Made by a program: the position numbers and the translations under genes. DNA of 64,000 nt from Streptomyces sp. CC208A (lineage in GTDB: Bacteria > Actinomycetota > Actinomycetes > Streptomycetales > Streptomycetaceae): NCBI RefSeq assembly GCF_030010625.1, contig NZ_JASCXN010000012.1, forward strand, positions 120,888 through 184,887. Direction: 5' to 3'. Below, in pieces: positions 1-8,406 of the stretch. Every line of letters starts with the position of its first letter. Position 1 is the stretch's first letter. The notes below the pieces were generated by a model. The model had not been told where the DNA came from and did no database searches. It saw only the letters and a list, made by a program, of their open reading frames with translations.

Positions 1-371
1 GCGGCCTCGTCGGAGATGAACGCGTCCCCGGTGGCGAGGACCACGTCACCGCCGTCGGGGAGCGCGATCGGCGCCCCGTACGTCTCGCCGGTCAGCGTGG
101 CGAGCAGCTCGCCGTCCAGATCGTGCTGGACGACCGTGCCGACGACGTGCGTGCCCGTCCAGCCCGCGCGCAGGGCGCCCGCGGTGCCGAGGTTGACGAT
201 CCCCGACGGGCGGGGCCCCCGGCCCAGGACCGTGGCGAGCGCGGTCGCCGCGTTCACCTTGCCCATGCCGGTGAGGAGCACGGGCAGGCCGGTGTCGAAG
301 AACTGCGCCTCCTCCTTGACGGCGAGGACGAGCAGCGGCCGGTCGGGGGTGATGTCTCCCAGGAGTTCCAT
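1..371 (-). CDS. Nucleosidase (phosphorylase superfamily), partial
   Basis: The first 123 codons of a gene that leaves the window at its left edge. The visible part has the PNP/MTAN-type nucleosidase pattern: an opening beta strand followed by KEEAQFF, then LLTGMGKVNAA, then NLGTAGAL, the glycine-rich segment that lines the nucleoside pocket in this superfamily. Expected role is cleavage of a purine nucleoside such as methylthioadenosine or S-adenosylhomocysteine; substrate cannot be told from half a protein. ATG at 371 is chosen because a TAGCGT -10-like hexamer lies seven bases before it, fitting a leaderless mRNA; a GGGG run also precedes it. Confidence 0.85.
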   Translation of the reverse strand, partial: MELLGDITPDRPLLVLAVKEEAQFFDTGLPVLLTGMGKVNAATALATVLGRGPRPSGIVNLGTAGALRAGWTGTHVVGTVVQHDLDGELLATLTGETYGAPIALPDGGDVVLATGDAFISDEA

Positions 372-475
372 GGACCCCACGCTAATTCGCCCACCCCGGG
401 ACCGTACAGCCGGGACGGTGGGAGCCGGGCGGTCCGGCGGCGGTGACACAGCGCTTCCCCGACTCCACCCATAGT

Positions 476-492
476 GGTGACAAACCGTCACC
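476..492. promoter_or_regulatory. Inverted repeat GGTGAC-N5-GTCACC
   Basis: A perfect 6-bp inverted repeat with a 5-base spacer in the gap between the divergent nucleosidase and DUF5519 genes. Size and placement fit a dimeric regulator site for one or both genes. No regulator can be named from the sequence. Confidence 0.4.
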
Positions 493-582
493 GTGCCCTT
501 CCCGGTGGCCGGTTTCCGGCCCCGAGGTGATTCTTTCGCCAGGACGCTTGTGCACCGCCCCGTCGCCCGGCACGCTCCTCGT

Positions 583-948
583 ATGAACACGGCCAGGCAT
601 GCCAGTGAACGTCTGATGAGCTGGCCCTCGCTGATCCGTGGCCGTGCGCACTGCGGTGCGGAGCTCGGCCTCGGGACGGCGACGGAGGAGATCGTCCACT
701 TCCACGGCGAGCACGAGGCCGACGTCCACCTCACCCGCGCGATGGTCGCCCGACTGCGACCCGCCCTCCAGGCCTCGACCGCGGTACGGCTCCGCGCCGG
801 CTCCGGCTGGGTGACGGTCCGGCTCGACGCGAGCTCCGACATCGACCTGCTCGCCACCCTCGTCAGCGCGGCGCTCCAGGCCACCGCCGCCCCCGACGCG
901 GCTCCGGACCGCTGTACCCGCGCCCGCCCGGCCCTCGTCGTGCGCTGA
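583..948 (+). CDS. DUF5519 (luciferase-domain) protein
   Basis: A 121-aa cytoplasmic protein. It resembles the short actinobacterial family called luciferase domain-containing or DUF5519: an N-terminal ERLMSWPSLIRGRAHCG segment, a middle EIVHFHGEHEADVHL segment with two histidines, and a GSGWVTVRLDASSDID segment close to the C-terminus. The name comes from a domain similarity; no luciferase chemistry is implied and the biochemical role of the family is unknown to me. ATG 583 is preferred over an in-frame GTG 90 bases upstream because family similarity begins near MNTARHASERL. Confidence 0.75.
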   Translation: MNTARHASERLMSWPSLIRGRAHCGAELGLGTATEEIVHFHGEHEADVHLTRAMVARLRPALQASTAVRLRAGSGWVTVRLDASSDIDLLATLVSAALQATAAPDAAPDRCTRARPALVVR

Positions 949-970
949 CCGGGCGGGCGCGCGCCGGGCG

Positions 971-1489
971 TCAGGCGCGCGCGCCGTCGCCCGTCTCCCG
1001 GCCGGGAACCGGGAAGAGCATGCAGGTGCTGGTGGCGTGCGCGAGGAGCCGGTCCTCCGCGTCGTACAGCCCGGCCTCGGCGAGCGCGGTGCGCCGCCCC
1101 TGCGAGATCACCGTGCCGACCGCCCGGATCTTGCCCGTGTCCCTCGTGACCGGCCGCAGGAAACGGGTCTGCAGGTCGAGCGAGGTGTACGCGGTCCCCA
1201 GCGGCAGTGTGGTGTGCACCGCGCAGCCCGCCGCCGAGTCGAGGAGCGTGGCGTAGACCCCGCCGTGCACGCTGCCGATCGGGTTGTAGTGCTCCTCGCC
1301 GGGCTCCAGGGCGAAGACCGCCCGGCCGTGCTCGACCTCCTCCAGCGAGAACCCGAGCAGCGCCGCGATCGGCGGGCCGGGCAGCCGGCCCGCGATCATC
1401 TCGCGCAGGAAGTCGAGGCCCGCCATCGACGCCGCCGCCCGCGCCGTGGCCCCGGCGTCCTCCCACTCGACCGTCCGCGACCGCCCCAT
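971..1489 (-). CDS. PaaI-type hotdog thioesterase
   Basis: A 172-aa member of the PaaI/YbgC hotdog-fold acyl-CoA thioesterase group, which hydrolyses acyl- or aryl-CoA thioesters in the cytoplasm. The signature HYNPIGSVHGGVYATLLDSA (residues about 68-87) is the PaaI active-site helix with its HGG turn and catalytic Asp, and LDLQTRFLRP is the next core strand. ATG 1489 has GGAG six bases upstream; GTG 1495 is a possible alternative. Divergent from an HxlR regulator, so the pair may share control. Confidence 0.88.
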   Translation of the reverse strand: MGRSRTVEWEDAGATARAAASMAGLDFLREMIAGRLPGPPIAALLGFSLEEVEHGRAVFALEPGEEHYNPIGSVHGGVYATLLDSAAGCAVHTTLPLGTAYTSLDLQTRFLRPVTRDTGKIRAVGTVISQGRRTALAEAGLYDAEDRLLAHATSTCMLFPVPGRETGDGARA

Positions 1490-1544
1490 GTCCACTCCGC
1501 TCCGTCGTGCCGTCCGCCGCTCCGACGGCTGGCTCTGTGCAGCG

Positions 1545-1574
1545 AAGCTAGCCTTCGGGTCGGCTGACTGTCAA
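1545..1574 (-). promoter_or_regulatory. Promoter of the thioesterase gene
   Basis: On the minus strand TTGACA (1574-1569) and TAGCTT (1550-1545) are separated by 18 bases, a good vegetative sigma-70-type promoter for the gene starting at 1489. Its -35 falls inside the dyad at 1564-1586. Confidence 0.6.
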
Positions 1575-1597
1575 CGGCGCAGTCAGGTGGCTAGAGT
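1564..1597 (+). promoter_or_regulatory. HxlR promoter and operator dyad
   Basis: CTGACTG-N9-CAGTCAG (1564-1570 and 1580-1586) is a perfect 7-bp inverted repeat. TGTCAA (1569-1574) and TAGAGT (1592-1597) are 17 bases apart and place the transcription start at about 1604, the A of the HxlR ATG, so the mRNA would be leaderless; no Shine-Dalgarno is present. A regulator bound here would cover both divergent promoters, which fits autoregulation by the HxlR protein. Confidence 0.6.
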
Positions 1598-1603
1598 GGG
1601 ACG

Positions 1604-2074
1604 ATGAAGTGGCTGGAGACGGACACCGAGAACTGCTCGGTCCGCCGCACCCTGGACCTGGTGGGCGAGAAGTGGAGCCTGCTCATCCTGCGCGACGCCT
1701 TCAACGGCGTCCGCCGGTACGACGACTTCCGCCGCCACATCGGCCTCTCCGAGGCCGTCCTCGCCGACCGGCTGCGCAAACTCGTCGCCGCCGGCGTGCT
1801 CCGCAGCGTCCCCTACCGGGAACCGGGCGCCCGCACCCGCAACGAGTACCGCCTCACCCCCAAGGGCATCGACCTCTGGCCCGTCCTGCTCGCCCTGAAG
1901 CAGTGGGGCGACACCCACACCGGCGACCCCGAGGGCCCCTCCCTCGACATCCGCCACACCGCCTGCGGCTCGCCCGTCCGGGTCGTCGTCCAGTGCGCCG
2001 GCGAGGACGCCGAAGTCCTCACCGCCCGCGAGGTCACCGTCACCCCCGGCCCCGGCGCCCGCCCCCTCCCCTGA
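1604..2074 (+). CDS. HxlR-family winged-helix regulator
   Basis: A 156-aa DNA-binding protein of the HxlR (MarR-like) family. NCSVRRTLDLVGEKWSLLIL opens the domain with the conserved Cys and the GEKWSLLIL helix, then FRRHIGLSEAVLADRLRKL is the recognition region and YRLTPKGIDLWPVL the wing end. The C-terminal 50 residues (HTACGSPVRVVVQC) are an extra segment often seen in actinobacterial members. Members usually respond to redox or electrophiles. Divergent from the thioesterase and probably regulates it and itself. Confidence 0.9.
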   Translation: MKWLETDTENCSVRRTLDLVGEKWSLLILRDAFNGVRRYDDFRRHIGLSEAVLADRLRKLVAAGVLRSVPYREPGARTRNEYRLTPKGIDLWPVLLALKQWGDTHTGDPEGPSLDIRHTACGSPVRVVVQCAGEDAEVLTAREVTVTPGPGARPLP

Positions 2075-2139
2075 CCCCCGCCCACCCGTTCGGCCGTACC
2101 GCTGCGGGACCCGGCCCTCCGGCGGGTACCGGACCAGAC

Positions 2140-3003
2140 ATGCCCCCCACCTCCGGTACGTCACGCGAGCAGCCGCCGCACGAACACGCCCCCTGGTTCC
2201 AGCGGTTGCACCTCCGTCTGCTCGACTCGTCCGTGGGGCTCGCCTGGAACCGCGGCCGCGCCATGGAACTCATGCACCGCGCCATGGGGTTCGCCGCCCT
2301 CAGCCTCCTCACCCTCGTTCCCCTCCTCATCGTCGTGGCCGCCGCCGACCTCTCCCGCGGCCAGGGCTTCGCCCGCTGGCTCATCCAGGGACTCGGCGTC
2401 ACAGAGGTCTCCCAGGAAGAGGTCGAACTGCTCTTCGGGCAGCCCGGCCAGGCCCTCCAGCGCACCACCGCCTTCGGCCTCGCCGCCCTCGCCGCCTTCG
2501 GCGTCACCTTCGGTTCCGCCGTCCAGACCGGCTACGAACGCGCCTGGGACCTCCCCACCGCCCGCTGGCACACCATGTGGCGCCACATCGTCTGGCTCGC
2601 CGTCCTCATCGCCGCCCTCCTCCTCTTCGTCGCCTTCCCCGCCCCCGAGCGCGCCCCCGCCGGCGTCACCGCCCTCGTCGCCCTGGGCGACCTCCTCGGC
2701 ACCTTCCTCTTCTTCTGGTGGTCCCAGCGCTTCCTCCTGTGCGGCCGCATCCGCTGGCGCGCCCTCCTGCCCGGCGCCGTCCTCACCGCCCTCGGCCTCC
2801 TCGGCCTGCGGATCTTCTCCCAGCTCGTCTTCTCCCCCCTGATCGCCTCCAACGCCGTCACCTACGGCCAGTTCGGCACCGTCCTCGTCCTCCAGTCCTG
2901 GCTCGTCGGCGTCGGCTTCGTCGTCTACGGCAGCGCCCTCGTCGGACGCCTCGTCCACGAGAACCTCGTCCGCCGCCGCCTCACCCGCACCGGCCTCCCC
3001 TGA
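2140..3003 (+). CDS. YihY/BrkB-family membrane protein
   Basis: A 287-aa polytopic inner-membrane protein. After a cytoplasmic N-terminus (about 45 residues) there are roughly six hydrophobic segments, the first around FAALSLLTLVPLLIVVAAA, matching the YihY/virulence-factor BrkB family. Function of the family is not settled. ATG 2140 is the first start that gives the expected N-terminus. Long runs of ccc/ctc codons make the opposite strand look open; that is a shadow. Confidence 0.85.
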   Translation: MPPTSGTSREQPPHEHAPWFQRLHLRLLDSSVGLAWNRGRAMELMHRAMGFAALSLLTLVPLLIVVAAADLSRGQGFARWLIQGLGVTEVSQEEVELLFGQPGQALQRTTAFGLAALAAFGVTFGSAVQTGYERAWDLPTARWHTMWRHIVWLAVLIAALLLFVAFPAPERAPAGVTALVALGDLLGTFLFFWWSQRFLLCGRIRWRALLPGAVLTALGLLGLRIFSQLVFSPLIASNAVTYGQFGTVLVLQSWLVGVGFVVYGSALVGRLVHENLVRRRLTRTGLP

Positions 3004-3129
3004 CCGGCCCGGCCGCCGCCGCTCCCGCGCGCTCACACGATCCGGTGATCCACTCGCGAGCGGCCGGGCGGGCCCGTCCCGGCCGCTTGGATGGAGGCAT
3101 TCCATCGGTCCGTCGAGAGAGAGCCGCCC

Positions 3130-3633
3130 ATGGCGAACACCTGGCTGCCGCCCGCCCAGTACGTCGACACGCTGCCGAGAGCGACGGCGTACGCCTGCCT
3201 CTACTTCACCGACACCGCGGGCCGTCCCTTCCAGCTCCGCGCCGCCTACCGCACCGAGCCGTGGCAGTGGCCCGGCGGCAACATGGACCCGGGGGAGACG
3301 CCGTGGGAGACGGCGGTGCGCGAGTGCCGCGAGGAGACCGGGATCGTCTTCACCGGCGAGCCGCGCCTCCTCGGCACCCACTTCGTCACGGACCGGGGCG
3401 AGGACTGGCCCGCCAACCACATCGGCTTCATCTTCGACGGCGGCGTGCTGACGGACGAGCAGATCGCCGCCGTCGTCCTCGATCCGCGGGAGCACAGCGA
3501 GTACCGATTGCGGACCCTGGAGGAGTGGGAGGGGGAGATGGAGCCGCGCGAGTTCGTCCGGCTCGCCGAGATCGACCGGGCCCGCAGGACCGGGACGACC
3601 GTGTACGTGGAGACCGGCCCCGCCGGGGCATGA
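3130..3633 (+). CDS. NUDIX hydrolase
   Basis: A 167-aa NUDIX pyrophosphatase. The Nudix box is complete: GGNMDPGE, seven residues, then RECREETGI (GX5EX7REUXEEXGU), giving the metal-binding glutamates. Substrate (NDP-sugar, nucleotide or similar) cannot be inferred. ATG 3130 is chosen with a GAGAGAG purine stretch upstream; an in-frame ATG at 3091 is less likely because it would add a non-family extension. Confidence 0.92.
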   Translation: MANTWLPPAQYVDTLPRATAYACLYFTDTAGRPFQLRAAYRTEPWQWPGGNMDPGETPWETAVRECREETGIVFTGEPRLLGTHFVTDRGEDWPANHIGFIFDGGVLTDEQIAAVVLDPREHSEYRLRTLEEWEGEMEPREFVRLAEIDRARRTGTTVYVETGPAGA

Positions 3634-3635
3634 GA

Positions 3636-3666
3636 GCGGGGCCCGTCCGCCGGGGACGGGCCCCGC
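3636..3666. terminator. Bidirectional hairpin terminator
   Basis: A 13-bp perfect stem (GCGGGGCCCGTCC and its complement) with a 5-base loop sits between the convergent NUDIX and AMIN-like genes. No T-run, as usual in this G+C class. Confidence 0.75.
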
Positions 3667-3676
3667 CCGGGCGCGC

Positions 3677-4201
3677 TCAGGCCCGGCAGCCCACCATCGG
3701 GTGGGCTATGTCGATGACGAACCGCTCCGGCGAGTGCAGCCGGAAGGTCTTGTACGCGGGCTTGGTGTCGAAGGCGGCTCCGATGGTGATCACGCCCTCG
3801 AAGTCGCCGGTCAGCGCGACCCCCTTGAGCGTGGGCAGATAGATCTTCAGCAGTCGGGGGCCCTGGTAGACGGACCGGCCGGCGTCGTCGTGGGCCGCGG
3901 CGGGGGAGAGTGAGATCTGGAGGAAGTACTTCCCCGCGAGCGGGACCTTGTTGCCCGAGCCGTCGTACCGCAGCTCCCTGACCTCCTGGACGGAGACCGG
4001 CGGCAGGCTGCCCCTGACGTCGATCACGAGCCGGTCGAAGGTGGAGTGCCCGCCCCAGCGGGCGTTGACGGCGAGGGCCGTGGCCGGGACGGTCGCGCTC
4101 CGGGAGGGGGCGCTCGACGCGCCGGCCGGGATGGTGGCGCCGATTCCGGCGGCCAGCAGGATGCCCGCGGCGACGGCCGCGAGACTCCGATGGTGAAGCA
4201 T
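3677..4201 (-). CDS. Secreted AMIN-like domain protein
   Basis: A 174-aa exported protein. Residues 1-29 form a Sec signal (LAAVAAGILLAAGIGATIPAGA, cleavage near ASS). The mature part has beta-rich AMIN-like features: FDRLVIDVRGSLP, LLKIYLPTL, FEGVITIGAAFDTKPAYKTF and the closing RFVIDIAHP. AMIN domains bind or localise to cell wall in other proteins; here it stands alone. ATG 4201 is chosen because it starts the signal peptide and has GGGGGA upstream. Confidence 0.8.
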   Translation of the reverse strand: MLHHRSLAAVAAGILLAAGIGATIPAGASSAPSRSATVPATALAVNARWGGHSTFDRLVIDVRGSLPPVSVQEVRELRYDGSGNKVPLAGKYFLQISLSPAAAHDDAGRSVYQGPRLLKIYLPTLKGVALTGDFEGVITIGAAFDTKPAYKTFRLHSPERFVIDIAHPMVGCRA

Positions 4202-4390
4202 GGCGTCCCCCACATTTCTCCTGCTCCGGGGACAGTGGTGGGTCACTGGCGGAGACACCTGTCACCACCATACGGTTCCGCGTTTCATCAGGAAATAGGG
4301 GAAAATTCCGATATCTGCGGCCGCGTGGTCGGTGGGACATCCGGGCCGGCCGGACCGTAACCACTCGGGCTCCCAGCAGTTGACCAGGGC

Positions 4391-4609
4391 ATGAAGAAGC
4401 GCAGCATGCTCGCCATCGCCTCCCTCGCCGCAGGCGTCGTCACCGCCCTCGTCACCCCGCCGCCGCAGGCCAGCGCCGCGGAGAACCCCCTCGGTCTGGG
4501 CGGGGCCACCGGACTCCTCCAGGACGACGGCGCCGCGGAGGTCCTCCACGAGACCGTCACGACCGTGGAGAACACCGTCGCCGACAGCTCCGCCCAGGGA
4601 CTCCGCTGA
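4391..4609 (+). CDS. Small secreted protein, unknown
   Basis: A 72-aa protein not recognised. MKKRSMLAIASLAAGVVTAL is a clear Sec signal with cleavage after QASAA (about residue 30). The mature part, some 42 residues, is acidic, cysteine-free and ends ADSSAQGLR. Followed by a strong terminator, so it is a single-gene unit. Resembles the many small secreted streptomycete peptides of unknown role. Confidence 0.7.
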   Translation: MKKRSMLAIASLAAGVVTALVTPPPQASAAENPLGLGGATGLLQDDGAAEVLHETVTTVENTVADSSAQGLR

Positions 4610-4629
4610 CCCCCGGCCCCCTTTCACTC

Positions 4630-4665
4630 CCGGTGCCCCGCGTCCCGACCGGCGCGGGGCACCGG
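4630..4665. terminator. Hairpin terminator
   Basis: CCGGTGCCCCGCG (4630-4642) pairs perfectly with 4653-4665, a 13-bp stem and 10-base loop just after the small secreted protein gene. Confidence 0.75.
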
Positions 4666-4731
4666 CGCGCCGTGACCCGCCAGGAGGCGGCCCGTGCGCG
4701 CGTCGTGCGCGGGTAATGACAGGATGTCCCC

Positions 4732-5229
4732 ATGAGCAACAACGTTTTCTTCGACATCACCATCAACGACGAGCCGGCCGGCCGGATCGTCTTCAACCTC
4801 TTCGACGAGGTCGTCCCGAAGACGGCGCGCAACTTCCGCGAGCTCGCCACCGGCCAGAACGGCTTCGGCTACGAGGGCTCCTCGTTCCACCGCGTCATCC
4901 CCGCCTTCATGCTCCAGGGCGGTGACTTCACCCGCGGCAACGGCACCGGCGGCAAGAGCATCTACGGCGAGAAGTTCGAGGACGAGAACTTCCAGCTCAA
5001 GCACGACCGCCCGTTCCTGCTCTCGATGGCGAACGCGGGCCCGAACACCAACGGTTCGCAGTTCTTCATCACCACCATCGTCACCGACTGGCTGGACGGC
5101 AAGCACGTCGTCTTCGGCGAGGTCGTCGAGGGCCAGGACCTCGTCAAGAAGATCGAGGCCCTGGGCTCCCGCTCCGGCGCCACCAGCGCCAAGGTCACGA
5201 TCAGCAAGTCCGGCGTCGTCGAGGGCTGA
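4732..5229 (+). CDS. ppiA: Cyclophilin peptidyl-prolyl isomerase
   Basis: A 165-aa cytoplasmic cyclophilin that catalyses cis-trans isomerisation of Xaa-Pro bonds. Active-site residues are visible: [15 protein letters not shown] (catalytic Arg, Phe and Gln), [16 protein letters not shown], and [12 protein letters not shown]. It has the eukaryote-like form (NARG-type, with the [10 protein letters not shown] loop) that streptomycetes carry. No signal peptide. A CAGGAT hexamer six bases before ATG hints at a leaderless start. Confidence 0.95.
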   Translation: MSNNVFFDITINDEPAGRIVFNLFDEVVPKTARNFRELATGQNGFGYEGSSFHRVIPAFMLQGGDFTRGNGTGGKSIYGEKFEDENFQLKHDRPFLLSMANAGPNTNGSQFFITTIVTDWLDGKHVVFGEVVEGQDLVKKIEALGSRSGATSAKVTISKSGVVEG

Positions 5230-5316
5230 TCCGGCCCCGCCCGACACCCCACGGAACGGGGCGGGCGGAGCGGCGTCCACCGGACACCCCTCCCACCGCC
5301 CCGGCCTCCGGAAGCC

Positions 5317-5568
5317 TCAGCTCCCCTCGCCGCCGTACCGGCGCTCGAACTTGGCGACGCGCCCCTCCGTGTCCACGGTCCGCGCCTTGCCCGTGTAGAA
5401 GGGGTGACTCTCCGAGGAGATCTCGACGTCGATCACCGGATAGGTGTTGCCGTCGTCCCACTCGATGGTCTGCTCGCTCGTCGCGGTCGACCGGGTCAGG
5501 AACGCGTACCCCGCCGAGCGGTCACGGAAGACCACGGGCCGGTAGTCGGGCTGCTTGTCCTGCTGCAC
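5317..5568 (-). CDS. rpmE2: 50S ribosomal protein L31 type B
   Basis: An 83-aa L31 paralogue. It lacks the CxxC zinc motif (sequence reads [18 protein letters not shown]), so it is the zinc-independent form that replaces zinc-binding L31 under zinc starvation in streptomycetes, and keeps [11 protein letters not shown] and the FERRYGG tail. GTG 5568 is selected by GGAGG six bases upstream. Zur regulation is typical of this paralogue, but I see no convincing AT-rich Zur box in the 130 bases upstream. Confidence 0.93.
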   Translation of the reverse strand: MQQDKQPDYRPVVFRDRSAGYAFLTRSTATSEQTIEWDDGNTYPVIDVEISSESHPFYTGKARTVDTEGRVAKFERRYGGEGS

Positions 5569-5697
5569 GGGACCTCCTCGCCTCGGGCGGCCGCCGCGCG
5601 ACCGCCCCGCCTCGTCCGGCCCGAACGGCACGGACCCTCCCCAGCCTCTCCGCCCCCACCTCCGCCGACCAGCGCCGCTGGCCCGACCGGGTGAGAC

Positions 5698-8280
5698 CTA
5701 TCCGCCGTGCCGCGGCCAGCGGGCCGCGAGGAGCAGCGCGATGTCGTCGGGGCGGTCCGACGACCGCACCGCCTCGTGTATCAAGCGGTCCGCCGCCTCC
5801 GCCAGCGCCAGCGAACCCGTCGCCGCCAGCGTCCGCCGCAGCCGCTCCACCCCCTCGTCGATGTCCGCGCCAGGACGCTCCACCAGGCCGTCCGTGAACA
5901 GCGCCAGGACCGCGCCCTCGGCCAGTCGCAGCCGCGTCACCGGATACGCGGCACGGCTGTCCACCCCGAGCACCACGCCGCCCGCGATGTCCAGCAGCTC
6001 CGCCGTCCCGTCCGGATGCCGCAGCAGCGGCTGCGGATGCCCGGCCCGCACCGCCCGGACCTCCCCCGACCGCGCGTCCAGGACCATGTAGCAGCAGCTC
6101 GCGAACTGACCCGGATCCAGATCGATGAGGAGCCGGTTGGTGCCCTGCACGACCTCCTGCGGCGGCAGCCCGCTCAGCGCGAACGCCCGTACGGCGCTCC
6201 GCAGCTGACCCATCGTCGCCGCCGCCGCGACCCCGTGCCCCTGTACGTCCCCGATCACCAGCGCCAGCTCTCCCCCGGCCGTCTCCACCACGTCGTACCA
6301 GTCGCCGCCCACGTCCATGCCCTGCGTACCGGGCAGATAGCGCGCCACCGTCTCCAGGCCCTCCCGCACCGGCAGCCGATGCGGCAGCAGCGCGTCCTGG
6401 AGCCCCCGCGCCACCGCGGCCTCGGAGTCGTACCGCTGCGCCCGCTCCAGCGCCTGCGCGATCAGCCCCGCCAGCGCCGTGAGCACCGCCCGCTCCTCCG
6501 GGCCGAAGTCCCGCGGCCGGTCGAAGCCGAGGATGCACGAACCCACCGGCCGGCCCGAGGCGATGAGCGGCAGGAAGGCCCGCGCCCCCGTCTCCGCGTC
6601 CAGCGGCAGCCCCGGATAGGCCCGCCGCAGGCTCTCCATCGACTCGAAGAACAGCGCCCGGCCGGACGTCAGCGTGTCCACCCCCGGCAACCGGGCGTCG
6701 AGCGCCACCCCGTCGAACGGGTCCAGGAAACCCGGTGGGAACCCCGTCTCCCACGCCAGGTACAGCCGCCGGTCGCTCAGCAGGTAGATCGCCAGCTGCC
6801 GGCCGCCGAAGGCCGGCAGCAGCTCCTCGGTGACCACCGCCGACACCTGCCGCGCCGTCATGGCCTCCGTCAGCGCGATCGCCAGCGCCACCGGCCGGTA
6901 GAGCGACGCCGACCGCGCGTCCTCCGGCCCGAGCCCGTCCCCCGCCCGGGCGGACGGCTTCGGGGACGGTACGGCGGGAAGGACGGGCCCGGTCCGCGCC
7001 TCGGCCTCCTCCGCCGCCGGGACGTCCTCCGGGACGAGGACCATGGTCACCCCGTCCCGCCCCGGGTGCAGCGACACCGACAGCCAGTGGCCGTCCTCCG
7101 GACGCGCCAGGAACCGCACCGGCTCGCTCGACAGCAGAGCGGCCCGCAGCTGCTCCTCGTGGAACGGGTGGGCGAACCACGGCAGCGCCTCCCACAGCGG
7201 CCGCCCCGCCAGGGCGCGGCGCGGCCGTCCGAGGAGCCGCTCGGTGCGCTCGTTCACATAGGTGACCCGGCCGAGCCGGTCGATGGCCAGGATGGCCCGC
7301 GGCAGCCGGTCCGTGGCGTCCGAACCGATCAGCCCCGTTCCCAGGTCCACCAGGGCGCCCGCCAGGTGCCGGTGACCGTCCGCCCCCACGAACCGCGAGC
7401 GCGTCGACACCTCAAGGAGGTGCAGCCCGCCGTCCGGCCCCCTCAGCCGCAGCCGCCGCACCGACTTCCTGCCGTCCGCCTCGCCCGTCCGGCGGGCCGC
7501 CACCCACAGCGCGTAACCGTCCTCCGGCTCAAGCCGCGAGGTCAGCGCCTCGATCGGCAGCGGGGAGGCGTCGGGCACGCCGAGGATCGCCCGCAGCCCG
7601 TCGTCCATGGTCACGGTCCCCGCCGCCAGATCCCAGTCGAAGGACCCGAACCGGACCGGCGGCACCGCGCCCGACGGCAGCTGCACACAGACCGGGTCAC
7701 CCGGCCACACCACGTCCGTCCCCTCGGCCGAGAGCCCCCCGAGGGACTCCCCGAGCCGCAGCCCCGACCTGGTCATCAGGGACCGGTCCCGTGCGCCGAC
7801 CGGCAGCCCCGGCGACGGGGGCCGCAGCACCACGAGGACCCCGAACCGCTCCCGGCCGGCGACCACGGGCGCGTACAGCGACGCGAACGGGAACGGGAGG
7901 CTCGCCACCAGCTGCGGGAACCGCCGCATCGACTCCTCGACGTCCGCCAGGTACACCGCCTGCCCGGACCGGTGCACCTCGGCGACCGGGAACGGGCGGT
8001 TGGTGTGCATCCGCGACCACGGACGGAACAGCTCCCCCGGCAGCCCCGCGAGCACCGAGAGGCGCAGCAGCCCCTCCGTACCGGAGGACAGGTACACCCC
8101 GCCCGCGTACCCGCCGACCGCCTCGACGGCGTCCGTCGCCGCCTCCGCCAGCACCTGCGTCAGGGCCTGCGGTGGAGCGCCGGGGAGCACCCGGCCGGGG
8201 GCGCCGTCGAAGGACGGGCCGGGAGACGGGCCGTGCGGGGTCACACAGTCAGGATGCGCCCGCGACGAAACCCGTCGCAT
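5698..8280 (-). CDS. Multi-sensor SpoIIE-type PP2C phosphatase
   Basis: An 860-aa cytoplasmic sensor phosphatase. Order: GAF-like domain (about 30-165), a PAS-like fold (215-310), a second PAS (325-405, AILAIDRLGRVTYVNERTERLLG), another GAF (465-625, IASGRPVGSCILGFDRP), then the SpoIIE PP2C domain (640-855) with VGGDWYDV, IGDVQGHG and LFTDGLVERPG carrying the metal-binding aspartates. Such proteins dephosphorylate anti-anti-sigma factors. No HATPase kinase domain is attached, unlike many homologues. GTG 8244 is an alternative start; ATG 8280 has GGGGG upstream. Confidence 0.9.
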   Translation of the reverse strand: MRRVSSRAHPDCVTPHGPSPGPSFDGAPGRVLPGAPPQALTQVLAEAATDAVEAVGGYAGGVYLSSGTEGLLRLSVLAGLPGELFRPWSRMHTNRPFPVAEVHRSGQAVYLADVEESMRRFPQLVASLPFPFASLYAPVVAGRERFGVLVVLRPPSPGLPVGARDRSLMTRSGLRLGESLGGLSAEGTDVVWPGDPVCVQLPSGAVPPVRFGSFDWDLAAGTVTMDDGLRAILGVPDASPLPIEALTSRLEPEDGYALWVAARRTGEADGRKSVRRLRLRGPDGGLHLLEVSTRSRFVGADGHRHLAGALVDLGTGLIGSDATDRLPRAILAIDRLGRVTYVNERTERLLGRPRRALAGRPLWEALPWFAHPFHEEQLRAALLSSEPVRFLARPEDGHWLSVSLHPGRDGVTMVLVPEDVPAAEEAEARTGPVLPAVPSPKPSARAGDGLGPEDARSASLYRPVALAIALTEAMTARQVSAVVTEELLPAFGGRQLAIYLLSDRRLYLAWETGFPPGFLDPFDGVALDARLPGVDTLTSGRALFFESMESLRRAYPGLPLDAETGARAFLPLIASGRPVGSCILGFDRPRDFGPEERAVLTALAGLIAQALERAQRYDSEAAVARGLQDALLPHRLPVREGLETVARYLPGTQGMDVGGDWYDVVETAGGELALVIGDVQGHGVAAAATMGQLRSAVRAFALSGLPPQEVVQGTNRLLIDLDPGQFASCCYMVLDARSGEVRAVRAGHPQPLLRHPDGTAELLDIAGGVVLGVDSRAAYPVTRLRLAEGAVLALFTDGLVERPGADIDEGVERLRRTLAATGSLALAEAADRLIHEAVRSSDRPDDIALLLAARWPRHGG

Positions 8281-8406
8281 CCCGGACGCCCGGCCCCCGA
8301 GCGCCGACCCTGTTGACCCGGAGCTCCCGTACCGTCACACTCGGTGGTCGTCCGCCGCCGTCACCGGCGGCGGAGGGCACACCACCACCTCGCGCAAGGG
8401 GAACCG

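Noticed and set aside
5569..5697. Zur box before rpmE2
   Set aside because: No AT-rich TGAAAA-type dyad could be found, though Zur control is expected for this paralogue.
5707..8316. Long plus-strand open frame over the SpoIIE phosphatase
   Set aside because: Shadow rich in Arg, Gln and Pro; the minus-strand gene has clear domains.
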